The notes below the pieces were generated by a model. The model saw only the letters and a list, made by a program, of their open reading frames with translations. It had not been told where the DNA came from and searched no databases. Both the position numbers and the translations under genes were made by a program. This document shows positions 10,980 through 21,081 of a DNA stretch of 64,000 nt, piece after piece. The DNA comes from Prorocentrum cordatum (taxonomy: Eukaryota; Sar; Dinophyceae; Prorocentrales; Prorocentraceae): NCBI GenBank assembly GCA_963575745.1, contig CAUYUJ010010413.1:316952-380951 (forward strand), read 5' to 3'. Numbering within the stretch: the stretch's first letter is position 1; each line of letters starts with the position of its first letter.

Positions 10980-11104
10980 GGCATCGCTCGGACGTGTGCA
11001 TTTTTCCTTCGGCGAGGGCCATCGAGGAGCATCCTTGATCATTTGGCGAAAACACCACGCACGAAACCGAAAAAAACACATGGAATGGACGTCCGAGCGA
11101 TGGC
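10980..11104. mobile_element. MITE-like element M1, copy 1 (125 bp)
   Basis: Starts GGCATCGCTCGGACGT and ends ACGTCCGAGCGATGGC, an inverted repeat matching at 15 of 16 bases. A second copy of exactly the same length lies at 44090-44214 with the same termini and recognisably homologous interior (both contain CACGCACGAAACCGA). No coding capacity. No clear target-site duplication was seen. Confidence 0.8.
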
Positions 11105-11340
11105 GAGGTCCAGCCCCAGGGAACAGGGATGGACAGCCGGCCCCCAGGGAACAGTCCAGACCTCTGGGTGGTTCCACGCGGCCAGGAACGCAGGGCGTCG
11201 GGGGGGTCCGGGGACGAGGCCTCGCCTTCGGCGCGCCTCGCCGTCCGGCGGAGGCCACGCGGCGGCAGGTCGGCCAGCAGAAGCTCGGCGGAAGGCGGTG
11301 GACATGACATCGGCGGCGACGATAGGGTCAGGAGGGGAAA
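11105..11340. other. No recognisable feature
   Basis: Short GC-rich spacer between M1 and repeat R-c. Confidence 0.4.
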
Positions 11341-11486
11341 AACACACAGACACAATGAATCGTCGATTCCCAGATAAAATATGGGGAAATACGGGAAGTG
11401 GGGGGGGAGACAAAAACTCAGAAAATATGGAAGGATATGGGGAATCCTTTTATTTGTGTGTATTTAGTTGTGTGTCCCAGGGCCCT
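11341..11486 (+). repeat. Dispersed repeat R-c, copy 1
   Basis: Runs from CACAGACACAATGAA through GGGGAAATACGGGAAGTGGG to TTGTGTGTCCCAGGGCCC. A homologous block in the same orientation lies at 63711-63836, there fused to a (CACAGA)n array, of which this copy keeps only a few units. Confidence 0.75.
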
Positions 11487-11490
11487 TTCA

Positions 11491-11610
11491 GAATAGCCTA
11501 GGGGCGGGCATTACACGCATTCGCCTGGGAGCCGTTTTGAAGACATAGATCATCGGCGCACCTGAATACACGTATTGCTCTCCCCTGGGCTATTCGCCCC
11601 TTTCGTCGCC
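11491..11610. mobile_element. MITE-like element M2, copy 1
   Basis: Left end GAATAGCCTAGGGGCGGGC and right end CCCCTGGGCTATTCGCCCC are inverted repeats of about 14 bp. The interior matches the element at 47377-47508 (for example GGGCGGGCATNACACG and CATCGGNGC). Non-coding. Confidence 0.7.
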
Positions 11611-12417
11611 CCTGATGAAAGTGAGACGCCATCATTTTGGATTCAGGGTTCTGGGGTCGGCCGCGTGGGAGGGTGACGGACAACTTCATGGTCCTTCGTG
11701 GTTCGGTTTCCAAGCAGTAGGGAGCAACCTCGGCCAACTTCATGTGTCCTTGGACAGCCGTAGATACGGCTTGTATGAACGGGCCAGGGCGGAGAAGTCC
11801 GCCCAGCAGTTCGTTGCAACGTGCGCGACTACTGCGCCTCGGCAGTGTGACCAATCGGCAGACCTCCTGGACTCTACATATGGCCTTGCGCATGGCGCCT
11901 CACACATACGTAAGTGCATTACGTGAACCAGCTTCGGCAAGACAATTTACAGAGACCCGTTTCAGGGGTGCGCATGATGTGGATCTGCATTGTCTGCTGT
12001 ATTCATGACGGGTTGAGCGTTCGCTTCCCCGGAATGTTCGCAGACTCCACGACCGTCCAGATGGAGGTTCGAGGCTACAGGTTTGGATGCTCGAGCATCC
12101 GCTCTCGCGGTGCTGCAGCCTCTGATCATTTAGACTGCGCAGGCATCAGCAGGACAATCGTTTAGACTTCCTCGGCGGGCCCCGTGGCATTCCCATGGCG
12201 GTCCCGGGCTAGGGCCCCAGGGTGTCGCCCAGGGCCCTCGAGGTCGCTCGGGTCGCACGCGGCCCTCGGAGGTCGTCCGCTTTGGGTGCCCACGGCCAGT
12301 TGATGCAACACGACGATATGCTATGAGTTGCCTTGCCAGGCAATGATCTGCCACATCTTGCTGCGCAACGCTCTGTCATGTTTTGAGTGGGTATCCTGTG
12401 CTACCCTGCGCAATGGC
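11611..12417. other. No recognisable gene
   Basis: Less repetitive than its surroundings, with frames of up to 131 codons on the minus strand and 103 on the plus strand, but no identifiable motif. Confidence 0.35.
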
Positions 12418-12470
12418 ATGATATATATATATAGCTATATATATATATATATATATATATTGATATATCG
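12418..12470. repeat. (TA)n microsatellite
   Basis: Alternating TA run, AT-rich against a GC-rich background and flanked by irregular GCTATG/GGTATG pentamers. Confidence 0.92.
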
Positions 12471-13583
12471 GGTATCTTCTGCGACGGTAGAGTACACCAT
12501 GCCGTTCTGTCTCGATCTGTTGTGCCATGTGTGGCGAAGGGCTAAGATGTGTCATGCTACGTTCTGGTATGGCATTATCGTGCAACGCTGCTATGCAATG
12601 CTGTGGTATGATATGCGGTGATCTGCCATATCACCAGGCGCGCCTTGCCATGGCTTGCTTGGCGGTGCTATAACTAGTAGTGGCATGTTATAGTCTGCAC
12701 GCTTCGCGTGTCCCACCAAACCATTCAGAAACGCTGCTGATGAGAGCCGATCTTCTTGAGGCCCTCTTGGGGTCATCTTGGAGCTCTCTCAGGGCCTCTT
12801 CGGACCAGTTTCAAATTGGTAGTGGCCGTTCGGAAGCGCGGTTCTTTTTTCGGGTGTTGCTAGAGGTGGTCCTGGCCCAAGGTGTCCCCAAGATTCCTGG
12901 GGACGCCCAGATGAGCAGTCATCGCAGTCGCCGCCGCATGGATTTTGCAAACCAAATTGCGGGCGGGTGTGTGTGATGATTGCGCGAGCAATGGAGTTGG
13001 CAACTTCAAATTCGACAGGGCAGATTGCACCACATCGACTGCACCGCATAATTCGTTCCACATAGGTTGCACATCGCAGATTGCTAGAAACACACTGCTT
13101 GGGGTTCTCGCTGGCTAGCATCGCTGCGCTCTCAACAATAGGAGACTTCACGGTTCACGGTCGATTTAATCATTCGATTTTCGGCCACAAGAACCGCTGC
13201 ATTTAGCCGCACACAACAAGTCGAAAACCCGGGAACGTTACGACGCTGGCAACTCTGGACCTGGAACAGAGAACCCTGGAACTTGGCCGCCCACCGAAAG
13301 CAGCCCGGAACCAGGAACTCAGGGACGGGACCCTTTCCGAGATCCGCCGTACGTTCGCCGGCCTCTCAAGAGCCGCTAGGACCCTCTCTAGCGCAAACAT
13401 GGAATGGGGAACGCACGCCCAGAGGGCTGGTGCGACTTACGCGTTGCACGCATCACACCAGATGTGCTTCCAGCAGAGCCCCGATTGGGCTCGTGCCGGG
13501 GTCGTCCGAAAAGGGGACGCACACGCAGTGGTTGCGACCGTGGCGGTGGCGGCGCTTCCGCCTCGGGGTTGCCCGGCGCACAG
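12471..13583. other. No confident gene
   Basis: Includes a short CTTGGGG-type patch (12750-12800). At 13021-13085 there is a TTGCAC-rich stretch whose complement resembles 54640-54690, so it probably belongs to the GCAAN repeat family. The short Cys-rich minus-strand frame there is therefore not called. Confidence 0.4.
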
Positions 13584-13691
13584 GGCCGGGTGCTGCACTT
13601 GGGCCTCGCCGACGGGGAGCTGGCCAACCGCGTGGTGGCGGCCAACTCAGCCGGCTGAGCGGGGACGGGCGGGCGGTCTGCGGCAGCCCAG
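13584..13691 (+). pseudogene. Candidate N-terminal exon of a nucleoside phosphorylase (disrupted)
   Basis: After a plausible acceptor (CGGCGCACAG at 13574-13583) the frame reads GRVLHLGLADGELANRVV. This resembles the conserved opening of uridine-phosphorylase-like proteins (HLGL, an acidic/Gly turn, then ANRV before the nucleotide-binding loop). A possible GTGGGT donor follows CCCAG at 13692. The frame hits TGA at 13656-13658, and a shift of one base gives a protein-like continuation (LSGDGRAVCGSP), so there is an indel, a sequence error or an earlier donor. The match is in the same orientation as exons at 40.2, 47.2 and 63.9 kb. It is the right kind of sequence to start that gene, but the 26-kb distance makes the link an inference. 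Confidence 0.4.
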
Positions 13692-13847
13692 GTGGGTGCG
13701 GGGCGAGGTCGCGGGGTCGCGTAAGTGAGCGGCTGCTGCTCCGCGATGGGCGACGGGCATCCCACTGTCTCGGGCAATGCATCGTTCGCCTCCTTCGTCC
13801 CTCGTCTCTTTCGATAGACCGCGCTCGTGGGGCCCGACAGACTAGAA

Positions 13848-14265
13848 GGGGGGCCCCAGCTTGAAGCTACCCCCCTCCCCCCTTCCTTGCTAAAGGGGGG
13901 GGGGCTTCGGAAGCCCCCCCCCCTCCCCCCTTTTTCATTGTCCGGGGGGGGGGGCTTCCAAGCTACCCCCCTCCCCCTCCCTCCCTTTAATTGAGCCGGG
14001 GTGAACCCCCCCCCCTTTGAAATGGGTGGGGGGCTTCGGAAGCTACCCCCCCCCCTCCCCCTCTTTTCGTGGCCGGATAGGGCGGGGGGGCTTCCAAGCT
14101 ACCCCCCCCCTCCCTCCTTTTAATTTAATGGAGCTGGGGTGAGCCACCCCCCCCCCTTTGAAAGAGGGGGGGTGCTCTGGAAGCCCCCCCCCCTCCCTCC
14201 CTTGGTGCAAAAGGGGGGGGGGGGGCTTGAAGCCCCCCCCCCCCTTCCCCCTTTGGCCGCCCAGC
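13848..14265. repeat. Homopolymer G/C hairpin array, copy 1
   Basis: Four to five units of roughly 80-110 bp alternate poly-C (CTACCCCCCTCCCCC) and poly-G (GGGGGGGGCTTC) runs joined by CTTCGGAAG or CTTGAAGC. Each unit can fold as a G:C stem or as G-quadruplex/i-motif. A second array of the same kind is at 23143-23450. Confidence 0.85.
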
Positions 14266-14371
14266 TCCCGGAGCCATCGCCCTTCCTTTCGCCTCCCTTT
14301 ATTTCCGCCCCTCTCCCTCCTCCTCCTCTTCCTTTTGCCTCCTCTTCTTCCTCGTCCTGCTCATCCTCCTC

Positions 14372-14781
<410 letters not shown>

Positions 14782-14783
<2 letters not shown>

Positions 14784-14803
14784 CGTAGCCATTTTGGCTC
14801 AAG
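14782..14803 (+). other. Exact genomic copy of the dinoflagellate spliced leader
   Basis: All 22 bases match the dinoflagellate SL exon (T at the variable first position, CCGTAGCCATTTTGGCTC, AAG). The next bases are ATGATGG. The copy starts at the exact 5' end expected of a capped trans-spliced RNA and abuts (TCC)n without any intervening base. It marks the 5' end of the LINE and is direct evidence that the element's RNA was trans-spliced before reverse transcription. Confidence 0.95.
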
Positions 14804-14959
14804 ATGATGGTGCCTGCGGCGTCCTTCATGGATACCGCTAGTCCGCGGCTAGTCCCCAAGCTTTTGCCGCCACAACCACGGGCGTGCGGCAGCCCACAGC
14901 TCATCCTGCTTCTCACCTTGGCATTGCAGGCTGCCATACATATCGGCTCGACCGAGCCC

Positions 14960-15124
14960 TTCATATCGCTCGTCGAGCCCAGTTCCGAGCACTTCATATC
15001 GCTCGCCGAGCCCTGCTCCGAGCACTTCGTATCGCCCGTCGAGCCCAGCTCCGAGCACCTCATATCCGACGCCGAGCTGTGCTCCGCGTCCCAGGCCTCC
15101 GCCGTCGAGCCCAGCTCCGAGCAC
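14960..15124 (+). repeat. 33-bp tandem repeats in the LINE leader
   Basis: Five consecutive 33-bp units, three close to each other and two diverged, each containing a form of GAGCCCAGCTCCGAGCAC. In the frame starting at the ATG after the SL they encode 11-residue units of the type FISLVEPSSEH. They could be a repetitive N-terminal domain or, more likely, 5' UTR repeats like the monomers seen in some LINE promoters. Confidence 0.8.
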
Positions 15125-15264
15125 GTCATCCCCGCCGTGAACGTTGCCCGTCCCGAGTTCTGCCGCCAGCATCTCCGCCAACCACGCATTGGCATCGCAG
15201 CCGCCCTGGACATTGGACAGCTGTACAACAGCCGCTCATTGGTCCTGCCCTACCGTCCGCTACA

Positions 15265-16743
15265 ATGTCGTCAAGCAGTGATGAGAGATCGACGTCCCGC
15301 AGCACCCCGTCACGCAGAAGGAAAGAACGTCGCCGTGGACGCCAAGACAAAGATCGAGATGACAAATGTTCCCGTGCCTCAGCTGCCAAGGTTACACTCG
15401 ACGTCATGGGAGAAGCTGGCGTCGCATCGCAACTCGTACGTGCTTCAGGGAGAGCCTCAGCGCCACCTTCACGTCCTGGTCGCTCGTCTGCGCGCCCGTC
15501 TACTCCGCCAACGTTTGCGATGGATGCCGACGACCTTCTACACCACGGTGATGTCGCTTGCCACGCAGCGGCTGCCCCCGTTTAAGCTCGCGATGGACAA
15601 GGGATTGCTCCGCCCTCCCAACCTCTTGCAGTCGAGGCAGCTCCAGCCGCTGGAGGACACCTACATGCAGACCCACTGGCAGGAGATCGTGACCCTTGGC
15701 GTGGCCAACACACCGCTGGACGCACGCCCGCCGTCGGAACCGCCGCCGTCCCTCATGGTTGGGACATACCAGCCTCAGTCGAAGCTGCCGGAGGTACTGC
15801 CACGCCTGGATCGATCCCAAGCATCTCAGGCTTGCCTCCTGGTGTCGAAGCTGCTCTTCAACAAGTCATGCAGACTCAAGTCGAACACGCTGCCGCCACC
15901 TTCCAAGCCCAGGCCAGCGCTCTTCTCAATGAATCACGCGAAAGCTTTCGCCAAATTCTCGCACAACAAGTCATTGCTACCGAACGCCGAGTGGATGTTC
16001 TACCTGATGCCGTCGCACGCGCCCGCCGTGAACAAGACCGACAAGCCGACGAGCAGAAAAAGATGCGGCAGCAGATCGACCAGATGCGTGACACGCTCGC
16101 GCTCGCTGAAGCTCAGGCGCCCATCACGGACCTCACCAAGCTTGCTGACTGGGACCGCGCCCCCGACCCGACCATCTTCTCCATCGGCTGCCAGCGCCTC
16201 ATCGCGCCCGACATTCTGCTCAACGACCTGCAGGAGTGGATCGCCTCCGCCAACGTTGACCGCAACGCCGCGGAGTTGCTGGGGGACGAGCCGTCCAGAC
16301 GCTTCCTTCTTCAAGTCAATGGAGATCGTGCAGCCGCAATCCCGCGAGCTCTCGCTCTTTCGCGTGCCCTACGAGATCCCGCTGGCAGGTGGAAGCGCTT
16401 TGTTCCCACCGACACGACAGGTGCCCGAGTGGATATCTACCTCAATCCCGACAAGTCCCCCAAGCAGATCCGCACGGAGATCCAGTGCAAGAAGCTCCTG
16501 CAACTGCTCCAGCATCGTTACCCCGACAAGCCATGGAGAGCCATCCGCACCAAGGGCGAGATCCATGGCAACGCCATGCCTGTTGTACGCCTCGACGTCA
16601 AGGGCCAGGCCGACCCCGCCATCCTCGAGTGGAACGAGCACGCGTTCGAAGGCCATCACTTCAACGAAGTGGATCGCGGCGGCGTCCTCACTGCGTTCCA
16701 GGCGCTCTTCGCGGACACTGCGTCAGCAACGTGGCGGGTTTAA
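15265..16743 (+). pseudogene. LINE ORF1 protein, interrupted by one stop codon
   Basis: Starts at ATG 15265 with a Ser/Arg/Lys-rich basic tail (MSSSSDERSTSRSTPSRRRK), suited to RNA binding. TAA at 15583-15585 interrupts it, but the same frame continues open through a Gly/Ala/Pro-rich linker to 16743. From about 15832 there is a long amphipathic, Gln/Glu/Arg-rich segment typical of a coiled coil (for example QADEQKKMRQQIDQMRD). A globular part then carries RFLLQVNGDRAAA and later ARVDIYLNPDKSPKQIRTEI, which may be an RRM-like fold such as many LINE ORF1 proteins use. Expected role: trimeric or oligomeric RNA chaperone in the retrotransposition particle. The competing long frame from 14804 over this interval looks like a GC-rich shadow. 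The family resemblance is inferred from architecture and position before EN. Confidence 0.7.
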
Positions 16744-17434
16744 CCATCCCTGGTCGCCTTGGCGACCGAACGAGGACCCCGTCCCCAGCACCTTCATTAC
16801 TTGGAATGCCAGAGCCCTCATGTGTCACAAGCGCCTGCGCCGCCGACGCAAACAGGCTGCCCTGCTGAAGTACATGCGCCGCCAACGCGTCATCCTCATC
16901 CAGGAGGTTCATGGCTCTGAGGCCCTGCTCCGCACGTGGGTGGACACGCAGCCGTACCCGTACAAGCTCTTCTTCTCCGAGTTCGTCGGCGGCGATGACG
17001 CCGAGCCCCGCCCTGGCACTGGTGGCGTTGCTACGCTAGTGCCCTGGCTCACACCAATGCAGCTCGAGCAGCTTGCTCCGCACCAACTGCCTACCTTCGT
17101 CCACGAGGAGGTCGTCAAGGGCCGCATCCAGACTGTCTCCATCACCAATGCCGTCACGAACAACTCCATCGTCATCATGAATGTCCATAACCATGAGATC
17201 GATGCTCGCGGCCGCGTCCGAGTGCAACGTGCTTGGCATCAGCATCGCACCTGGGCCGAGGTCGACTACCAGCACCGCGCCTTCATCGCCATGGGTGGCT
17301 TCAACACTGCCAGCCGCCCACCGAACAGCTTCCTGCAGCCCCGGCCTCAGCGCGCGCGCCTTGCGCTGGACAACAGCGCCCGTCAGCAGCAGCCTTTTCT
17401 GGAAAGCACTCTTCGATTCCATGCTCGAAATTGA
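16744..17434 (+). pseudogene. LINE ORF2 5' part: APE-type endonuclease (catalytic Asp lost)
   Basis: The frame (+1 relative to ORF1) carries the exonuclease-endonuclease-phosphatase fold signature. FITWNARAL gives the metal-site Asn (16805), ILIQEVHG the metal-binding Glu (16904-16906), then GGVATLV, and IVIMNVHNHEI at the position of the usual NxY/NxH strand. The GDFN block reads MGGFN: codon 17297-17299 is GGC, one transition from GAC, removing a catalytic Asp. The last part of the domain (SAIDRVFIS and the SDH motif at 17586-17594) is in a different frame, inside the RT open frame, so a frame change lies at about 17310-17400. The enzyme nicks target DNA to prime reverse transcription. This copy should be inactive. 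The ORF1 frame ends GTT TAA C at 16738-16744, a context where +1 slippage would enter this frame. Confidence 0.85.
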
Positions 17435-20400
17435 ATCCGACTTACCGATCCGCTTCACCAAGTCCGACTTCTCCGCCTCAGCGATCGACCGCGTTTTCAT
17501 CAGCTTGCCGCCCCATGCCATGCTCGAGCTCACATCGCAGATCAACATTGTACACGACCCTGCCATCCTGTCCGACTCCTTCCTCAGCGACCATGCGATC
17601 ATCTCCTACACCATTGGCATCAAGCCGCGCACGCCGACGATCGATCCGGCTATCCCCCCCGCGATCTTCCGCGACCCGAGCTACGCCAAGTACCTGGACC
17701 AACTGATCACCCACACCAAGTCCCAGCACGTCCCCATCCAGAACCGCTGGCGCACGCACAAGCGCCTCATGGTCGAAGCCGCGAGGCTCGTCCGCGACGA
17801 CTGGGTCAGCTCCATCGGGGACGGCAACAAATCCAACCATGCCGACGGACGGGTCCTCACGGCGCGCTCGATCTCGCGCTCGGTCTGGCGCCAGGATGTT
17901 GCTCTCGCTCGCCGCCTACAGTCCACCGCCGAGCTTGGCGCCAAGTACCTCTCGATCACCGACGGCCTCATCGCGATCATCAACCAGCCCGAGTTCGCTG
18001 ACATGTCAGCCTCGCTCCACCGCGACTTCGAGGCTCGGCAACGCTCTCTGGCGCAAAGAGCGGCCCAGCGCCCCCCTGGTGCGGCAGGGGTCCTCGAGCC
18101 CGAGAAACTCTGCCGAATCTTGCGCGCCTCGCAGAGGCGGGCTCTCCTTTGGGCCCCTTGGAAGCGTCGTCTGGCCCTCCAGGGCATCAAAATCTCGGGC
18201 CCAAATGGCCCCCCTGGGGTCGCCAGAGAGAGCTGCGATATGGCGGGCGCCCTTCGCACCTACTGGAAGCCCGTCTTCGCACACAAGCTCGTCGACTCCG
18301 TCAAGGTCAAGCAGTACATCGCCGAGCACATGCCGCTGGTGGCCACCATCGACGTGGGCGCGCCGACCAAGATGCAGATCCGCGCCTTCCTGGCTCGCAC
18401 CTCTCCGTCGGCTCCTGGCCCTGATTGCCTTCCTTATCGCGCCTGGCTCGCGCGCGACTCGTCGCTGGACCTGCTCGAGGACCTCTCGTTCCACCTCTGT
18501 TCGAACGCCAATTTCATCCACGACCTGAACGACTCTGACTTCGCCTTCCTGCCGAAAGGGGACAACCTCGTCGGCGAGTTGCAAACCGACAGGGCGCCCG
18601 AGGACACGCGCCCGCTCTCGCTCAAGAACACTGATATCAAGGCCATCGCTGGCGCCGTCAACTTTCTCCTCAAACCCGCTGTGGCAGAGCGGACTCACAA
18701 GGCACAACAGGGTTTCGTAGTCGGCCGCAGCTTCACCAAGCACATTGTCATTCTTGACGCCGAAATGCGCCGCGCTGGGATACGTCCAGATGCTGCTGAT
18801 CGCCATCCTGTCTTCACCAGCTTCGACTTCGCGGCGGCGTTCCCGTCTTTGGGTCGGGTCTGGCTCTTCGCGGCTCTCGAGCGCTTCGGGGTTCCCATCA
18901 GCCTCATGAGCTTCTTCCGCAACATGTACCACGCGCCGAACAGCTTCCTCAAGGTTTACGGGATCCGCCACTTCATGTTCGCCATCGAGTCGGGCGTCGC
19001 TCAGGGCTGTCCCGCCAGTGGCTCTGCTTGGGCCATCGCGATGGACCCGCTCGTCCGCCACCTCGCCTCCTTCATCGAGCACCCCGACGGCACGCCCGAC
19101 TTCGACAAAGGCTACCTCGGGGTCTGTGCGGACGACACCGGCCTGCTCACATTCTCGTTCGGCACGCTGCGCAAGGCATCTGAGCCTTTTTCTGCCGCCG
19201 AGGAGCTCGCCCTTCTCGCCCTCAAACCACGCAAGTGTGTAATAGTGCCCCTGTGGGCGCCTGTCTCTCCTGCCACCACAGCCCAAACGAAAGCGCTCCT
19301 GGCCGACCTTTGCCCTTCCTGGGGTGGCTTCACGATTTCGGGGCGAGCCAAGTACCTCGGGACCTTCCTTGGACCTTCCTCCTCCCTTGCCCTTCAATGG
19401 CTCGCCCCAGTGCAAAAGTGGTGGCAGCGCAGTAATTTGCTAAATCTGCTCCAGTCTGGCAGTGACGCCACTGTCCGCCTATATAACACTTCTGTCCTGT
19501 CCACGCTCAGCTACGTTGCTCAGTTCTTCCCGCTCGACTCCAAGATTGCTCGCCGTGAACTGTATGTCTTCCACAAAATGATCAGCATGCCGCCCAACTC
19601 TTTTCGCAGGGTAGATCTCATTTCGATGGCGGAATGGAGCCCGCTACCTGTCCTTCGTTCAGCCCAAGTCACATGTGCCGCGGCGGCCATTCGCACAGCC
19701 ACTTTCACACTCAGTGGAGAATGGGAACCGTTCCTCCACCGCCTGCGAGACACCGCCTGGGAGGAGAGCACGATCCAATCCTTCCCTCGGTGGGAAGCTG
19801 GGCGCTGGTCCCCCCCCTTCTGGGAAGAGGCCTCGTCCATCGTGCAATTCTACCATGCCCTGTCTAGCGGGCAGCGTGTCTCGCCATTTACCGCAGCAGC
19901 CGTGGCCCTGGCGAACCGCGCCGCACGAGCTGAAATTCGAAAGGCACCCGACGCCGACCCGCCGCGTCGCCCGAAGGTACAGAGGGCGGTCGCACTCGCG
20001 CTGCAGCGTGCCTTTTTCTCTTCGCCGTTCACAGTCACTCTCACGAAGCGCCTTGCAGCGTGGGGCCTTCAGAGTACGCCGCCGCCCCCAGAGCTCGCCA
20101 CCCGCTGGACTACTCTCGCAAAAGCGCTTGGAGAGGTCCGCCCCAGCTGGCGCTGGGCGGTTTTCAAAACGCTCAGTGGCGGGTGGACGACCACACACCG
20201 CATGCATGTACTAGCTCAGCGCTCGTGTGTATTCGGTTGCCCGAACGCACCCGACTCTTTTCCCCGCTACCTCTCCTGCTCCGTCCTCCTGAGCCTCCTC
20301 TGGTCCCCCGACCCCGCTCCGCTCCTTAGCACATATACATCGTGGGGCTTAGGCCCTGCAGCAGCGTACCCTTCCGAACCTGCCAGCGACCTCTCGTTGC

Positions 20401-20525
20401 GGCAGACGATTCGCAGGGTTGCGCTTGCTTTCCACATGTACAACAAAATGAAGCAACACGCAGCGCCGTCGCCAGCAAACATTGCTGCAGCGATGGCCGC
20501 AGCGAAATCACTCCTGTGGCGTTGA
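17181..20525 (+). CDS. LINE ORF2 3' part: reverse transcriptase and C-terminal zinc knuckle
   Basis: Open for 1,114 codons. The first about 75 are out-of-frame sequence before the EN remainder (SAIDRVFIS, LSDHAIIS). RT blocks follow in order: RPLSLKNTDIKAIAG, QQGFVVGRSFTKHI, motif A FDFAAAFPS with catalytic Asp at 18825-18827, motif B GVAQGCPASGSAW, motif C CADD at 19125-19136 (Cys where most LINEs have Tyr or Phe; I recall CADD as common in dinoflagellate LINEs), motif D KPRKCVIVPL and motif E AKYLGTFLG. The thumb and a long C-terminal region end in CVFGCPNAPDSFPRYLSC, a zf-RVT type knuckle whose usual His appears as Arg. It copies the element RNA onto nicked target DNA in the nucleus. The frame has no internal stop and the RT motifs look functional. 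Confidence 0.9.
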   Translation: MSITMRSMLAAASECNVLGISIAPGPRSTTSTAPSSPWVASTLPAAHRTASCSPGLSARALRWTTAPVSSSLFWKALFDSMLEIESDLPIRFTKSDFSASAIDRVFISLPPHAMLELTSQINIVHDPAILSDSFLSDHAIISYTIGIKPRTPTIDPAIPPAIFRDPSYAKYLDQLITHTKSQHVPIQNRWRTHKRLMVEAARLVRDDWVSSIGDGNKSNHADGRVLTARSISRSVWRQDVALARRLQSTAELGAKYLSITDGLIAIINQPEFADMSASLHRDFEARQRSLAQRAAQRPPGAAGVLEPEKLCRILRASQRRALLWAPWKRRLALQGIKISGPNGPPGVARESCDMAGALRTYWKPVFAHKLVDSVKVKQYIAEHMPLVATIDVGAPTKMQIRAFLARTSPSAPGPDCLPYRAWLARDSSLDLLEDLSFHLCSNANFIHDLNDSDFAFLPKGDNLVGELQTDRAPEDTRPLSLKNTDIKAIAGAVNFLLKPAVAERTHKAQQGFVVGRSFTKHIVILDAEMRRAGIRPDAADRHPVFTSFDFAAAFPSLGRVWLFAALERFGVPISLMSFFRNMYHAPNSFLKVYGIRHFMFAIESGVAQGCPASGSAWAIAMDPLVRHLASFIEHPDGTPDFDKGYLGVCADDTGLLTFSFGTLRKASEPFSAAEELALLALKPRKCVIVPLWAPVSPATTAQTKALLADLCPSWGGFTISGRAKYLGTFLGPSSSLALQWLAPVQKWWQRSNLLNLLQSGSDATVRLYNTSVLSTLSYVAQFFPLDSKIARRELYVFHKMISMPPNSFRRVDLISMAEWSPLPVLRSAQVTCAAAAIRTATFTLSGEWEPFLHRLRDTAWEESTIQSFPRWEAGRWSPPFWEEASSIVQFYHALSSGQRVSPFTAAAVALANRAARAEIRKAPDADPPRRPKVQRAVALALQRAFFSSPFTVTLTKRLAAWGLQSTPPPPELATRWTTLAKALGEVRPSWRWAVFKTLSGGWTTTHRMHVLAQRSCVFGCPNAPDSFPRYLSCSVLLSLLWSPDPAPLLSTYTSWGLGPAAAYPSEPASDLSLRQTIRRVALAFHMYNKMKQHAAPSPANIAAAMAAAKSLLWR

Positions 20526-20619
20526 GCCGCTGTCCGCCGTCTCACGCCTTGCCTCACTATCTAGGCAGGCTTGCGCGTGGGTTGGGCTGACAGACGTGGC
20601 CGCCTCAAGGTACGTTCAC

Positions 20620-20884
20620 TCCTCCTCCTCCTCCTCCTCCTCCTCTTCCTCCTCCTCCCCCTCCTCCTCCTCCTCCTCCTCCTCCTCCTCCTCCTCCTCC
20701 TCGGTTTCCTCCTTCTTCTCCCCCTCCCTCCCCGTCCTCATTCTTCCGCCTCCTTCTCCTCCCCCTCCTCCTCCTCCTCCTCCTCCTCTTTTTCCTCCTC
20801 CTCCTCCTCCTCCTCCTCCTCCTCCTCCTCCTCCTCCTCCTCCTCCCCTTCCGCCTCCCCCATCCTCCGCCTCCTCCTCCCCCA
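20620..20884 (+). repeat. (TCC)n microsatellite, 3' flank of the LINE
   Basis: Starts directly after TACGTTCAC at the end of the LINE and continues with CCC, TTC and CGC interruptions. Same unit and orientation as the tract abutting the 5' end at 14783. Confidence 0.93.
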
Positions 20885-21081
20885 GCTGGCCGCCGTCTTA
20901 CACGAACACTGCCAAACCCGACGGGCTGGCGTTCTCCGAATTACACTTCGTGCAACTTTCGGGGGGGAATCGTATTTTTCCCAACCCTCCTTGGTTGGGT
21001 ATTCGTTTTGAATAGAGCAGTGTGGTCTCCACTTCCTCCTTCCCGTCCCGTCTCCCTCTTGCCTCCTCCTGTCTTGCCTGC

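Noticed and set aside
12860-13151. Minus-strand Cys-rich frame (RCSRCGAICPVEFEVANS) as a zinc-finger exon
   Set aside because: The underlying DNA is a TTGCAC-type repeat related to the GCAAN family at 54.6 kb.
14804-16740. The 876-codon frame starting at the ATG after the spliced leader as one protein
   Set aside because: Between 15265 and 16743 another frame carries the basic, coiled-coil and globular ORF1 sequence, interrupted by only one stop. The 14804 frame there is Ser/Pro/Arg-rich shadow sequence. Only its last part (from about 16744) is the endonuclease.
20596-20619. CTCAAGGTACGT at the LINE 3' end as an SL RNA exon/intron junction
   Set aside because: Only the last six exon bases match; the upstream bases (GTGGCCGC) do not fit the SL exon, so an SL RNA gene is not supported.
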